A stretch of 64,000 nucleotides of DNA from Pseudomonadota bacterium (GTDB lineage: Bacteria; Pseudomonadota; Alphaproteobacteria; SHVP01): the NCBI GenBank assembly GCA_027622715.1, contig JAQBYN010000001.1:62001-126000 (forward strand). The letters are read 5' to 3'. Under the pieces are notes generated by a model, which saw only the letters and a program-made list of their open reading frames with translations, searched no databases and had not been told where the DNA came from. The position numbers and the translations under genes were made by a program. This document shows positions 38,527 to 48,399 of the stretch, one piece after another (within the stretch, counting starts at the first letter, position 1; each line of letters starts with the position of its first letter).

Positions 38527-38871
38527 ATGAGCGACAATCCGGTTTTCGACCGCATTCGCCAAGAAATCGATCAGAATCAGGTGGTGCTGTACATGAAGGG
38601 CACCCCCATCTTCCCGCAGTGCGGCTTCTCGGCCGCGGTGGTTCAGGTCTTGAGCGAGTTAGCGGTCAAATTCAAAGGCGTCGATGTCCTTGCGGATCCG
38701 TCTTTGCGTGACGGCATCAAGCAGTTCAGCGATTGGCCCACCGTTCCTCAGCTCTACGTCAAAGGTGAGTTCGTGGGCGGAAGCGACATCATCCGTGAGA
38801 TGTTCGAAACCGGCGAGTTGAAGCAATACCTTGAGCAACAAGGCGTGGCGTCCGCTGCGGTCGACGCTTAA
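38527..38871 (+). CDS. grxD: Monothiol glutaredoxin (Grx4/GrxD)
   Basis: 'VVLYMKGTPIFPQCGFSAAVVQVL' (CGFS), 'WPTVPQLYVKGEFVGGSDIIREM'. Confidence 0.95.
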   Translation: MSDNPVFDRIRQEIDQNQVVLYMKGTPIFPQCGFSAAVVQVLSELAVKFKGVDVLADPSLRDGIKQFSDWPTVPQLYVKGEFVGGSDIIREMFETGELKQYLEQQGVASAAVDA

Positions 38872-38915
38872 CACCACCGCGCGCCAGCGATCTACTCAAC
38901 CGACCAAAGAAAAAT

Positions 38916-38938
38916 GGCGCATAAGCGCCCTTTTTTTT
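38916..38938 (+). terminator. Rho-independent terminator downstream of grxD
   Basis: GGCGC-ATAA-GCGCC followed by C and eight Ts. Confidence 0.85.
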
Positions 38939-38953
38939 CGAGAACTAACAGGA

Positions 38954-39571
38954 CTAGTGGGAGGAGTAGTACTCGACCACTAGGTTCGGTTCCATCATCA
39001 CTGGATACGGTACGTCGGCAAGTTTCGGGGCACGAACGAACGTGCCCTTCATCTTAGCGTGGTCGACCTCGATGTAATCCGGCACATCGCGCTCGGCCAA
39101 CTCAACCGCCTCAAGCAAAACCCCGAGTTGCTTGGACCGGTCGCGCACCTCGACGACATCGCCTTCGCGAACTTGGTAGCTCGGAATGTTCACGCGGCGG
39201 CCATTGACCATAACGTGACCGTGGTTCACGAACTGTCGTGCCGCGAACACCGTCGTCACAAATTTCATGCGGTACACGACCGCGTCCAGCCGCCTCTCAA
39301 GCAAGCCAATCAGCGTTTCGGAGGTGTCCCCCCGCTTGCGCGACGCTTCCTCGTAGGTCCGGCGAAACTGCTTTTCAGTGATATTGCCGTAGTAGCCGCG
39401 CAGCCGCTGCTTGGCCATCAACTGAATGCCATAGTCAGACGGTTTGCGGCGGCGCTGGCCGTGCTGACCGGGCGGGTACTCCCGACGGTTAACCGGACTC
39501 TTGGGTCGACCCCAGAGATTCTCGCCGAGTCTCCGGTTGATCTTGTACTTAGACTTAAGCCGTTTGGTCAT
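38954..39571 (-). CDS. rpsD: 30S ribosomal protein S4
   Basis: Start [21 protein letters not shown] at 39571 within ORF 38954..39613; S4 domain '[51 protein letters not shown]'. Confidence 0.97.
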   Translation of the reverse strand: MTKRLKSKYKINRRLGENLWGRPKSPVNRREYPPGQHGQRRRKPSDYGIQLMAKQRLRGYYGNITEKQFRRTYEEASRKRGDTSETLIGLLERRLDAVVYRMKFVTTVFAARQFVNHGHVMVNGRRVNIPSYQVREGDVVEVRDRSKQLGVLLEAVELAERDVPDYIEVDHAKMKGTFVRAPKLADVPYPVMMEPNLVVEYYSSH

Positions 39572-39637
39572 TCGCGATTCGCCATTCCCACACACGAAGA
39601 CGGCCGCCCGCAAAGCAGCCGCCTTTTGAAGTCGCGT

Positions 39638-39665
39638 ACTATAGCGACGCGCGGCCCTGTGTCAA
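39638..39665 (-). promoter_or_regulatory. Sigma70-like promoter for rpsD
   Basis: Minus-strand TTGACA-N16-TATAGT, about 70 nt upstream of the inferred start. Confidence 0.65.
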
Positions 39666-39777
39666 ACGGCGCGGAAGCACGGAACGAAGATAATAACTCA
39701 ATGTTTACAACGACTTAGTGTCCACCCAGGCGTTGGGGTGCCGGGCAAGCGCTCGGCAAGACGCCGTCACGCACGCC

Positions 39778-40566
39778 TCAGCTTTGCCCACGACCATGAG
39801 AGAGCGAGGAAACCACGCCGCGTAGCGTCCTGACCTCCTGCTCCGTGAGCCGCGCCCTTTGGAGAATGGCGCGAATGTTCCGCACCATCGTTGGGGATTT
39901 TTCCGGCGGGAAGAGGAACCCGCTCAGACGCAACTCGTCCTCCAAGTGGCCAAAAAGCAGCGCGAGCTCAGCCTTTGTCGCGGGCTCGCTGTCCCCGTCG
40001 TTGTGCTGAAATGTCGGCGTATCGTCGCCGAGGGCGAAATACTCATAACCAAAGATCAGCACGGCTTGCGCCAGGTTGATCGAAGAAAACCCAGGGTTCG
40101 ACGGCACACTGATGATGATGTCCGCCAGCGAGATATCGTCGTTGTCTAGGCCGGCTCGCTCCGGGCCGAACAGAATTCCGCATCGTTCGCCACGCGCGAG
40201 TCTATTGCGGATATCGCTCGCGGCGTATCGCGGCGTAACCATGTCTTTGCGAAGATCGCGGCGGCGCGCCGTCATGGCGTAGACAACCTGAAGATCATCC
40301 AATGCGGCGGTTGTGTCGGCGTAGACGGTCGCTGATTCGATAACGACATCTGCGCCGGACGCCGCAGCAACCGCTTTTTCACTGGGCCAGCCGTCGCGAG
40401 GACTGACCAACCTCAGATCACCCAGTCCAAAATTGAGCATCGCGCGGGCCGCCGCGCCGATGTTTTCGCCCAGCTGCGGTTCGACAAGGACAATCGAGGG
40501 GCCTCCAACGACTGGCGATTGCGATCTGTCGGTTCCGGCCACTATTGTTCGGCCTGGAAGCGCCAA
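39778..40566 (-). CDS. trmJ: tRNA/rRNA methyltransferase, TrmJ-like (SPOUT)
   Basis: 'IVLVEPQLGENIGAAARAMLNFGLGDLRLVSPRDGWP', 'GILFGPERAGLDNDDISLAD', 'NLAQAVLIFGYEYF'. Confidence 0.9.
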   Translation of the reverse strand: MALPGRTIVAGTDRSQSPVVGGPSIVLVEPQLGENIGAAARAMLNFGLGDLRLVSPRDGWPSEKAVAAASGADVVIESATVYADTTAALDDLQVVYAMTARRRDLRKDMVTPRYAASDIRNRLARGERCGILFGPERAGLDNDDISLADIIISVPSNPGFSSINLAQAVLIFGYEYFALGDDTPTFQHNDGDSEPATKAELALLFGHLEDELRLSGFLFPPEKSPTMVRNIRAILQRARLTEQEVRTLRGVVSSLSHGRGQS

Positions 40567-41927
40567 ATTGTGCCGTCAGAACCATCTTCGAGGACAACAC
40601 CTTTGGCCAATAGTTCGTCGCGAATGCGGTCGGACGCGGCAAAATCCTTCTTTTGGCGCGCTTCGGTCCGCATCGCGATCAGCTTGTCAATCTCCTCGTT
40701 CCCCTCTGTAGCCGCACCCTCCTTGAACCAACCCTCAGGATCCTCGCTGACCAGACCGAGCAACGAACCGGCCTCGCGGATCGCGGCAACCAGGGCGCCG
40801 CGATCATCTGGGCTGTCGGCGCGATTGAGGCGGCCGACCGCGGCCATCAACTCCGACAAGGCGAGAGGCGTATTGAAGTCGTCCCGAAGCGCCGCCCGAA
40901 TGTGCGCGAGCGCGCCATCGGGTTCTCTTACAGAGGCGATGTCGCCCGACCGCCGCAGCGCCGAGTAGAGCCGGTTGAGGTTCGCCCGTGCTTGACGCAA
41001 CCCCGCCTCTGTCCAGTCGAGCGGTTGGCGGTAATGCGCGGACAGCAGAAGCCAACGAATCTCCTCGCCCTTCCAGCGTTCGAGGGCCTCACGAACGACC
41101 ACGAAGTTGCCGAGCGATTTCGACATTTTTTGGCCTTCGATAATGACCATGCCGTTATGTAGCCAGTAGTTGGCGAGCTTGGCGCCGTGGTGGGCGCACA
41201 CGCTTTGAGCGATTTCATTCTCGTGGTGCGGAAAGATCAGATCTAACCCGCCCCCATGTATGTCGAACGTCTCCCCGAGGTAGGCTTTGCACATCGCCGA
41301 GCACTCAATGTGCCAGCCCGGCCGCCCCCGCCCCCACGGGCTGTCCCATCCCGGCTGATCGGCATCTGACGGCTTCCAAAGGACGAAGTCGGCCGGGTCG
41401 CGCTTATACGGTGCGACATCGACACGGGCCCCGGCCACTTGCGCGTCGCGGTCGCGTCCCGAGAACCGGCCGTAGTCCGGCATCGAGGTGACCGAGAACA
41501 AGACGTGATTTTCAGCGACGTATGCGTGCGCTCCCGCAATCAGTATCTCAATCATCGCAATCATTTCGGCGATGTGCTCGGTGGCGCTCGGTTCAACATC
41601 GGGCGGGAGAACCCCGAGTGCTGCCATATCCTCATGCATCGCGCGCGTGGTTCGATCAGTGATCACGTCGATCGGTAGCCCTTGGGCACTGGCTGCGGCG
41701 TTGATCTTGTCATCGACGTCCGTAATGTTCCGCACGTAGGTGACCGTTGGAAAAGCATCCCGCAGGACACGAACGATTAGGTCAAAGGCCACCATCATGC
41801 GCGCGTTGCCAACGTGCGCGAGGTCGTACACCGTCGGGCCACAGGCGTATATCCGGACGTTCGCCGGATCGATTGGCGCGAAAATCTCTTTTTGCCGAGT
41901 CGCGGAATTGTGGAGCGTGAAGGACAT
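40542..41927 (-). CDS. cysS: Cysteinyl-tRNA synthetase
   Basis: 'IYACGPTVYDLAHVGNARMMVAFD', 'GWHIECSAMCKAYLGETFDIHGGGLDLIFPHHENEIAQS', 'KMSKSLGNF'. Confidence 0.97.
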   Translation of the reverse strand: MSFTLHNSATRQKEIFAPIDPANVRIYACGPTVYDLAHVGNARMMVAFDLIVRVLRDAFPTVTYVRNITDVDDKINAAASAQGLPIDVITDRTTRAMHEDMAALGVLPPDVEPSATEHIAEMIAMIEILIAGAHAYVAENHVLFSVTSMPDYGRFSGRDRDAQVAGARVDVAPYKRDPADFVLWKPSDADQPGWDSPWGRGRPGWHIECSAMCKAYLGETFDIHGGGLDLIFPHHENEIAQSVCAHHGAKLANYWLHNGMVIIEGQKMSKSLGNFVVVREALERWKGEEIRWLLLSAHYRQPLDWTEAGLRQARANLNRLYSALRRSGDIASVREPDGALAHIRAALRDDFNTPLALSELMAAVGRLNRADSPDDRGALVAAIREAGSLLGLVSEDPEGWFKEGAATEGNEEIDKLIAMRTEARQKKDFAASDRIRDELLAKGVVLEDGSDGTIWRFQAEQ

Positions 41928-41974
41928 GGCTTCCTTGGTCGTGCTAACGCGCAGTCGCAGGTTTGCGGGCGTTG

Positions 41975-43633
41975 TTATACCTGCTCGGTGAAGCGGTTGG
42001 TAATGGGGTAGCGCCGGTCACGGCCGAACGACTTACGGGTAATCTTGACCCCTGGCGGGGCTTGTCGCCGTTTGTACTCGGCTACGGCGAGAAGCCGGGC
42101 GATCCGCCGCACCGTTGATGCGTCGTGCCCCAGTGCGACGATTTCCGCCAGACTGCGCTCTTCCTCCACCAGGCCCAAGAGAATTTGATCGAGATCCTCG
42201 TAGGGCGGGAGCGAATCTTGGTCGGTTTGGTCGGGCCGCAGTTCCGCCGATGGGGCCTTGGTGATGATGTTTTCAGGAATTGGATTTTCTATCGGCCCGA
42301 GGCTATCGATTGGCACGTTGGCGTTCCGCCACCTGGCCAAGTCGTAAACCATGATTTTATAGATGTCCTTCAGAACGGAATAGCCGCCACACATGTCGCC
42401 GTACAACGTTGCATAACCAACCGACATCTCGGATTTGTTGCCCGTCGTTAAGACCATGGACCCGAACTTGTTACTCAATGCCATGAGGGTCACACCGCGA
42501 GCCCGCGCCTGGACGTTCTCTTCGGTTGCATCAGGGTCCCGGTTCTCAAACAGGCCGGCCAGCATGGCGTCGAACGCCGCGATTGCAGGCTCGATCGACA
42601 CAGTGTCGATCCGGCAACCGATCCTTGCGCAACACTCGGCGGCGTCCTCGATGCTCGCTCGCGAGGTATATTTCGAAGGAAGCGAGACACAATGGACTCG
42701 ATCCGCGCCCAAAGCATCGGCTGCGACAACCGCCGAGAGTGCCGAGTCGATGCCCCCCGACATCCCAAGGAGCACCCCAGGAAATCCGTTCTTGTTCACG
42801 TAGTCGCGCAAGCCAAGGACCATCGCGCTGTAGACATTATCGAGGCGATCGCCGGGACGCTGGATCGACCCTTCGTCGAAGCGCCAGCCGCCAGCCTGCC
42901 GCACGAGGGCCGCGCGCTCCACGCTTTCGGTCCAAGCCGGCATCAGCAACGCGCCCGTACCATCGCCGTTCAGGGCGAAGGATCTGCCGTCGAACACCAA
43001 CTCGTCCTGACCGCCCACTTGGTTGACGTACAACAGCGGCAAGCCGGTTTCGCGAACCCGGTTCTGGGCAAGTCGTTCTCGTTCTTCCCACTTGTCGAGT
43101 TCAAACGGCGAGCCGTTCAGGACAATCAGAACTTCCGCGCCGGTTTCAGCTAGACATTCCGAGACATCAGGCTTCCACATGTCCTCGCACACCATGACGC
43201 CCAAACGAACGCCGCGGAACTCGATCGGTCCAGGAAGGTCGCCCGCGTCGAAGACCCGTTTCTCGTCGAACACGCCGTAGTTGGGCAGATCGACTTTGTA
43301 CCGCGTCGCAACAATCTCGCCGCCGGAGAGCAGCAGCGCCGCATTGAACACCCGGCCGTTCTCACGCCATGGGGTGCCGAGGAGAATGGCGGGACCGCCG
43401 CTTGTGGCTTGCGCCAACGCCAACACAGCAACTTCGATCTGCTCCAGAAAGGACGGTCGACGTACGAGATCCTCAGGCGGATAGCCGCAGAGAAACAACT
43501 CGCTCGTGACGACGAGGTCGGCCCCGTTTTCCGCCGCAGTCTTTGCTGCGGCCAGGAGCTTTTCTGCGTTTCCCGGCAAATCGCCCACGATCGGATTGAG
43601 CTGGGCCAGGCATATGTTGAGTTGATCGGTCAT
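41975..43633 (-). CDS. nadE: Glutamine-dependent NAD+ synthase
   Basis: Start MTDQLNICLAQLNPIVGDLPGNAEKL at 43633; N-terminal nitrilase-type amidase plus 'VLLGMSGGIDSALSAVVAADALG', 'TTGNKSEMSVGYATLYGDMCGGY'. Confidence 0.96.
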   Translation of the reverse strand: MTDQLNICLAQLNPIVGDLPGNAEKLLAAAKTAAENGADLVVTSELFLCGYPPEDLVRRPSFLEQIEVAVLALAQATSGGPAILLGTPWRENGRVFNAALLLSGGEIVATRYKVDLPNYGVFDEKRVFDAGDLPGPIEFRGVRLGVMVCEDMWKPDVSECLAETGAEVLIVLNGSPFELDKWEERERLAQNRVRETGLPLLYVNQVGGQDELVFDGRSFALNGDGTGALLMPAWTESVERAALVRQAGGWRFDEGSIQRPGDRLDNVYSAMVLGLRDYVNKNGFPGVLLGMSGGIDSALSAVVAADALGADRVHCVSLPSKYTSRASIEDAAECCARIGCRIDTVSIEPAIAAFDAMLAGLFENRDPDATEENVQARARGVTLMALSNKFGSMVLTTGNKSEMSVGYATLYGDMCGGYSVLKDIYKIMVYDLARWRNANVPIDSLGPIENPIPENIITKAPSAELRPDQTDQDSLPPYEDLDQILLGLVEEERSLAEIVALGHDASTVRRIARLLAVAEYKRRQAPPGVKITRKSFGRDRRYPITNRFTEQV

Positions 43634-43720
43634 TTCTGAGAGACCCATAGCGCGAGCGAGCCCGGAGTATGACCTATAGTGTAGTCCTTGGCGGCGAACA
43701 ACGGCGTAGGTGGGATGGAC

Positions 43721-44734
43721 ATGGTGCAAGACCAAAACCTTAGGGTGCTGCTCGCGCGGCGGCCTACGGGCGCACCGACGCCCGAGGATTTCTCAATTGT
43801 ATCAGATGCTGTTTCGGCGCCTGCGCCCGGCGACGTATTGGTTCAGAACCTCTTTCTATCGCTTGACCCGTATATGCGCGGGCGGATGAACGACGCCAAG
43901 TCCTATGTGCCGCCAATTCAGATCGGCGAGGTTATGGGCGGCGGCGCGGTGGGCCGGGTGATCCGTTCCGAGTCGCCCGACTTTGCGCAGGGCGACATCG
44001 TCGAGGGCCTCCTTGGATGGCAACAGTTCGCCGTCGCCAAAGCTAAGTTGCTGAGAAAGATCGACCCCACGCTGGCGCCGGTCTCTACCGCGCTTGGCGT
44101 CCTGGGCATGCCCGGCCTGACCGCCTATTTCGGATTATTGGACCTGGGAAAGCCCGTTCCGACCGACACCGTCGTGGTCTCGGCCGCTTCGGGCGCGGTT
44201 GGGTCATTGGTTGGGCAGATCGCGAAACGCCTGGGGTGCCGGACGGTCGGCGTCGTCGGATCCGCCGACAAGGCCCAGTACATCACGGACGAGTTAGGCT
44301 ACGACGCGGCGATTAACTATCGGACAGCGGGCAACTTGCGCAAGGAGATCCGCGCAGCCGCACCGGACGGCGTGAACGTCTATTTCGACAACGTGGGGGG
44401 CCCGGTGACCGATGCGGTCTTCGAAAACCTCGCCCAGCGCGCCCGCATCGTCATTTGCGGTCAGATTTCCCAGTACAACAGCACCGAGCAAGAACTAGGA
44501 CCACGGAATCTTTCGCGCATATTGGTCACGCGGAGCCGCATTGAGGGGTTCATCGTCTTCGACTACGCGGACCGATACCCGCAGGGCTTGAAGGATCTGT
44601 CCGGCTGGCTGGCAAATGGCGAGATCAAGTACAAAGAAGACATCGTCAAGGGACTTGAAAACGCGCCCGCCGCATTCATTGGCCTCCTTGAAGGAAAGAA
44701 TTTCGGCAAGCTCCTCGTACAGATTGCGGATTAG
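43721..44734 (+). CDS. NADP-dependent MDR oxidoreductase (CurA/2-alkenal reductase-like), copy 1
   Basis: 'NLFLSLDPYMRGRMNDAKSY', 'SAASGAVGSLVGQIAKRLGCRTVGVVGS', 'VNVYFDNVGGPVTDAV'. Start could also be 43688 or 43715. Confidence 0.88.
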   Translation: MVQDQNLRVLLARRPTGAPTPEDFSIVSDAVSAPAPGDVLVQNLFLSLDPYMRGRMNDAKSYVPPIQIGEVMGGGAVGRVIRSESPDFAQGDIVEGLLGWQQFAVAKAKLLRKIDPTLAPVSTALGVLGMPGLTAYFGLLDLGKPVPTDTVVVSAASGAVGSLVGQIAKRLGCRTVGVVGSADKAQYITDELGYDAAINYRTAGNLRKEIRAAAPDGVNVYFDNVGGPVTDAVFENLAQRARIVICGQISQYNSTEQELGPRNLSRILVTRSRIEGFIVFDYADRYPQGLKDLSGWLANGEIKYKEDIVKGLENAPAAFIGLLEGKNFGKLLVQIAD

Positions 44735-44741
44735 AACACCC

Positions 44742-45785
44742 ATGGCATTACCCAATCACAACCGCAAAGTCGTTCTCGCGCGCCGCCCTGATGGCATGCC
44801 GGTCAAGGACGATTTCCGCCTCATCAATGATCCGGTGCCCGAGCCTGGGCCCGGCGAGCTGCTCGTGCGAGCGCACTATTTGTCGGCGGACCCATTCCAA
44901 CGCATGCGTCTGGACGCCAGCTCGCGCTACGGCAAGACCCTGGATATTGGCGATGTCATTAAGGGGCGTCTGGTCGGCGAAGTCGTTCGCTCCAACAATG
45001 CGGACTATCAGGTCGGTGATTTCGTCGAGGGCATGCTGGGGTGGCAAACCTACGCCATCTCCGATGGCAGCACCGCCCGGGCGGAATATGCCCCCGGAAT
45101 TACGAAAGTTGATCCGAAGATCGCCCCGATCTCGGCGTACCTCGGTATTCTCGGCTTTCCTGGGGTGACCGCCTATTTCGCGTTACTTGAGGTGTGCGAC
45201 CCACAAGCTGGCGAAACCGTGGTTGTCACAGGCGCCGGCGGTGCGGTCGGGTCGTTGGCCGGGCAGCTCGCTAAGATCCGCGGTTGCCGCGTCGTGGGCA
45301 TCGCGGGCAGCGACGAGAAGCTGAGCCATATCGTCGACGAACTCGGCTTCGACGCTGGCATCAATTACCGGACCACGCCGGATCTGTTGGCCGCGCTGCG
45401 GCGCGACTGCCCCGAGCGAATTGACGTCCACTTCGACAATGTCGGCGGCGATATTGCCCACACCATTGTGCATCACCTCGCCCGCAACGCGCGCGTCGTT
45501 CTGGTCGGCAACATCAGTCAAAATAATCTCGCGGAAAAACCCTCCCGGCCCGACGTGACCGGCCTTCTGATGACCGCCCGGGCGATGACCAAGGGTTTTA
45601 TCGTCTACGACTGGGAGGACCGGGCAGACGAAGCCCGCAACGCCATCGCCGGTTGGCTCGCCGAGGGGAAAATTCGCTACCGGGAGACTATTTCAGAAGG
45701 CATCGACAGCGCCCCGGCCGCCTTTATCTCGATGCTACAGGGCGGCAATATCGGCAAACAGTTGATCCGGCTGGACGACCTTTAG
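44742..45785 (+). CDS. NADP-dependent MDR oxidoreductase, copy 2 (tandem paralogue)
   Basis: Start MALPNHNRKVVLARRPDGMPVKDDF at 44742; 'GAGGAVGSLAGQLAKIRGCRVVGIAGSDEKLSHI', 'IDVHFDNVGGDIAHTIV'. Confidence 0.88.
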   Translation: MALPNHNRKVVLARRPDGMPVKDDFRLINDPVPEPGPGELLVRAHYLSADPFQRMRLDASSRYGKTLDIGDVIKGRLVGEVVRSNNADYQVGDFVEGMLGWQTYAISDGSTARAEYAPGITKVDPKIAPISAYLGILGFPGVTAYFALLEVCDPQAGETVVVTGAGGAVGSLAGQLAKIRGCRVVGIAGSDEKLSHIVDELGFDAGINYRTTPDLLAALRRDCPERIDVHFDNVGGDIAHTIVHHLARNARVVLVGNISQNNLAEKPSRPDVTGLLMTARAMTKGFIVYDWEDRADEARNAIAGWLAEGKIRYRETISEGIDSAPAAFISMLQGGNIGKQLIRLDDL

Positions 45786-46918
45786 TCCGCGGGGCGAAGC
45801 AAAAACTCGCGACCGACTTTCACCGATTTTGTCCCGTCGTAATCGATCACATCGGCGGTCGCGTAGGTCTCGTCCCACCGTTCCGGAAGAAAAGATCCGG
45901 TGCCGATCACATCCACTGGGGCGTTGACGCTGGCCATGACCTTGCATTTGGCAGGTCCGAACCCGGAGCTGGCAACAATGGCTACTTTTTCAAAGCCGGC
46001 TTGATCAAGCTCCTCGCGCATGAGGTAGATCGCCGCCGCCGTGACACCGGTGCCGACCAGCCAGCGCAGCTCCGGCTCGGAACGGTATTGCCGCGTGCTC
46101 TTGGGCACATGCCGTTCCAACACCGCATAGGAGGCCTGGGGATCAAGACCTTCGACGAATCGTCCCCCGTGGGTGTCGAGACGAACCGACAACGATCCCG
46201 CCGCGGCAAGATCCGGAAAACGCCGGCAAACCGCCAGGGCATCGGTGATTTCCTGTCCAAAATAGTCGACCAAAATCGTCATTGGATCGTCAGGAAATGT
46301 CTCGTGAAACATCTCGGCCGCCCGTACGGTTGAGCCGGCGTAACCGATCAGCGCATGCGGCATGGTTCCCATCCCGCCGGCATTCCCAAAATAGTGGGCG
46401 GTGGCGTCGGTCGCATTACCGACAAAGCCGACCGCGCCGACTTCTGCTTTGGCGGCGTTCGAGCCGACGCTCGCCGCATAGGCCATCATTTCCGCCATTT
46501 CGGCGCCCGCGCAATGCCGAGCATCCATTGCCAGAAAGGCCACCTTGGGCAAGTCCTTACACATCGAATAGGCGTTGTAAGCGGCAACACAAGCTGGCCC
46601 CAAGCGTTGCAGATAGAGTGTTTCAAGATCGACGAGTTCGGCCAGCGAACCGGTGATGTAAACCAGCGGATCGCCGGCACCCACCCAATCGCCTTCTTTG
46701 TAGCGACACTCAATCTCAAACTGGACGCCGCGGCGCGCGGCAACCGTCTCCAACGCGTCGATCATCAGCCGCGGGGTGAAGAGAACCGGGCGGCGCATAA
46801 AGACCGCATAGGTGACTTGCTTGTCGCCAAACCGCTGCACGACCGTTTTTGTGCGGTTGAAATAATGATCAGTGTGGCGCTGGATCGCCGCATCAGACTG
46901 GACAACAGACAACGGCAT
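45782..46918 (-). CDS. pncB: Nicotinate phosphoribosyltransferase-like protein
   Basis: 'TDHYFNRTKTVVQRFGDKQVTYAVFMRRP', 'LAMDARHCAGAEMAEMMAYAASVGSNAAKAEVGAVGFVGNAT', 'RLDTHGGRFVEG'. Confidence 0.8.
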   Translation of the reverse strand: MPLSVVQSDAAIQRHTDHYFNRTKTVVQRFGDKQVTYAVFMRRPVLFTPRLMIDALETVAARRGVQFEIECRYKEGDWVGAGDPLVYITGSLAELVDLETLYLQRLGPACVAAYNAYSMCKDLPKVAFLAMDARHCAGAEMAEMMAYAASVGSNAAKAEVGAVGFVGNATDATAHYFGNAGGMGTMPHALIGYAGSTVRAAEMFHETFPDDPMTILVDYFGQEITDALAVCRRFPDLAAAGSLSVRLDTHGGRFVEGLDPQASYAVLERHVPKSTRQYRSEPELRWLVGTGVTAAAIYLMREELDQAGFEKVAIVASSGFGPAKCKVMASVNAPVDVIGTGSFLPERWDETYATADVIDYDGTKSVKVGREFLLRPAD

Positions 46919-46940
46919 CGAATCGACCTCCGCGGGGAAT

Positions 46941-48320
46941 CTACGCTGCCGCTGACTTGGTCTGAGCGGCGGTCTTACGGTGCTTCAACATGTCGGCCAC
47001 GAGAAAAGCCAACTCTAGGGCCTGTGAGGCGTTCATCCTAGGATCGCAGTGAGTGTGATAGCGGTCCGACAGATTCTCCTCGCTAATCTCCTGCGCGCCA
47101 CCCAGGCATTCCGTAACGTCCCCACCCGTCATCTCGAAATGCACGCCACCGGCGTAGGTCCCTTCCGATTCGTGAATCGCGAAGAAATCCCGCACCTCGG
47201 ACAAAATTTTGTCAAACCGCCGGGTCTTGTATCCGGTGGACGATTTGATCGTATTGCCGTGCATCGGGTCGCAAGACCAAACGACTTGCCGCCCCTCACC
47301 GGTGATCTTGCGTATCAACGCGGGAAGCCGGTCGCCCACCGCATCCGCGCCCATCCGGCAAATAATCGTGATACGCCCGGGTTCATTGTTGGGGTTGAGG
47401 TGGTCGATCAAACGCAACGCGTCGTCCGGATTGAGGGACGGCCCGGCTTTGAAACCGACAGGGTTGCCGACGCCACGCAAAAACTCCACATGGGCACCGT
47501 CAAGCTGGCGGGTGCGATCGCCGATCCACAAAAAGTGCGCCGATGTGTCGTACCAGTGCCCCGTGGTGGAATCGATTCGTGTGAGCGACTGCTCATAACC
47601 AAGCAGGAGGGCTTCGTGCGACGTGTAAAACTCGGTCTCGCGTAACACCGGCACGGTCTTCGCCGTTAGGCCGATTGCCTCCATAAAATCGAGTGACTCT
47701 GAAATTCGGTCGGCCACGGCACGGTAACGCTCACCCTGGCGACTGTTCTCCAAAAATCCGAGGTTCCATCCGTGCACCCGCCGCAGCGACGAATAGCCAC
47801 CATGTGAGAACGCGCGAATCAGATTCAGCGTGCTTGCCGATTGGCTATACGCTTGAAGCCAGCGCGCAGGATCGGGATGTCGCGCCGCGGGGGTGAATTC
47901 GATCCCATTGACGATGTCGCCGCGGTAGCTGGGCAACGTGACGCCATCCTGCACTTCGGTTGCGTCGCTCCTCGGTTTGGCGAATTGGCCGGCGATGCGG
48001 CCCAATTTCACAACCGGCACGGAGCCGGCGAAAGTCAGGACCACCGCCATCTGCAAAAGGACGCGGAAGGTGTCCCGAATATTATCTGGATGAAACTCGG
48101 CGAAACTCTCCGCGCAGTCCCCGCCCTGAAGGAGAAATGCCTTGCCGGCGCTGACGTCGGCGAGCTGCGCGGATAGGTTTCTCGCCTCGCCCGCGAAGAC
48201 CAGCGGCGGATAATTTCCTAGCGTCGCCTCAACTTCTTGCAGCGCCGCAAGATCGCTGTACTCGGGCTGCTGCTCAATCGGCAGTCCCCGCCAGGAGTCG
48301 ATCGACCAATCGTTCGGCAT
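46941..48320 (-). CDS. Class II (plant-type) 3-deoxy-7-phosphoheptulonate synthase
   Basis: '[15 protein letters not shown]', '[15 protein letters not shown]', '[44 protein letters not shown]', '[11 protein letters not shown]'. Confidence 0.96.
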   Translation of the reverse strand: MPNDWSIDSWRGLPIEQQPEYSDLAALQEVEATLGNYPPLVFAGEARNLSAQLADVSAGKAFLLQGGDCAESFAEFHPDNIRDTFRVLLQMAVVLTFAGSVPVVKLGRIAGQFAKPRSDATEVQDGVTLPSYRGDIVNGIEFTPAARHPDPARWLQAYSQSASTLNLIRAFSHGGYSSLRRVHGWNLGFLENSRQGERYRAVADRISESLDFMEAIGLTAKTVPVLRETEFYTSHEALLLGYEQSLTRIDSTTGHWYDTSAHFLWIGDRTRQLDGAHVEFLRGVGNPVGFKAGPSLNPDDALRLIDHLNPNNEPGRITIICRMGADAVGDRLPALIRKITGEGRQVVWSCDPMHGNTIKSSTGYKTRRFDKILSEVRDFFAIHESEGTYAGGVHFEMTGGDVTECLGGAQEISEENLSDRYHTHCDPRMNASQALELAFLVADMLKHRKTAAQTKSAAA

Positions 48321-48399
48321 ATTTTCTCAGAGACCCCGGGCGCGACGGTTAGACCATGGGGCTTATACGCCCCAATTCCGCCGATCACCAAGCCCAGCC

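Noticed and set aside
48357-48374. TGGGGC-TTATAC-GCCCCA as a terminator between gor and the DAHP synthase gene
   Set aside because: Short stem and no T-run on either strand.
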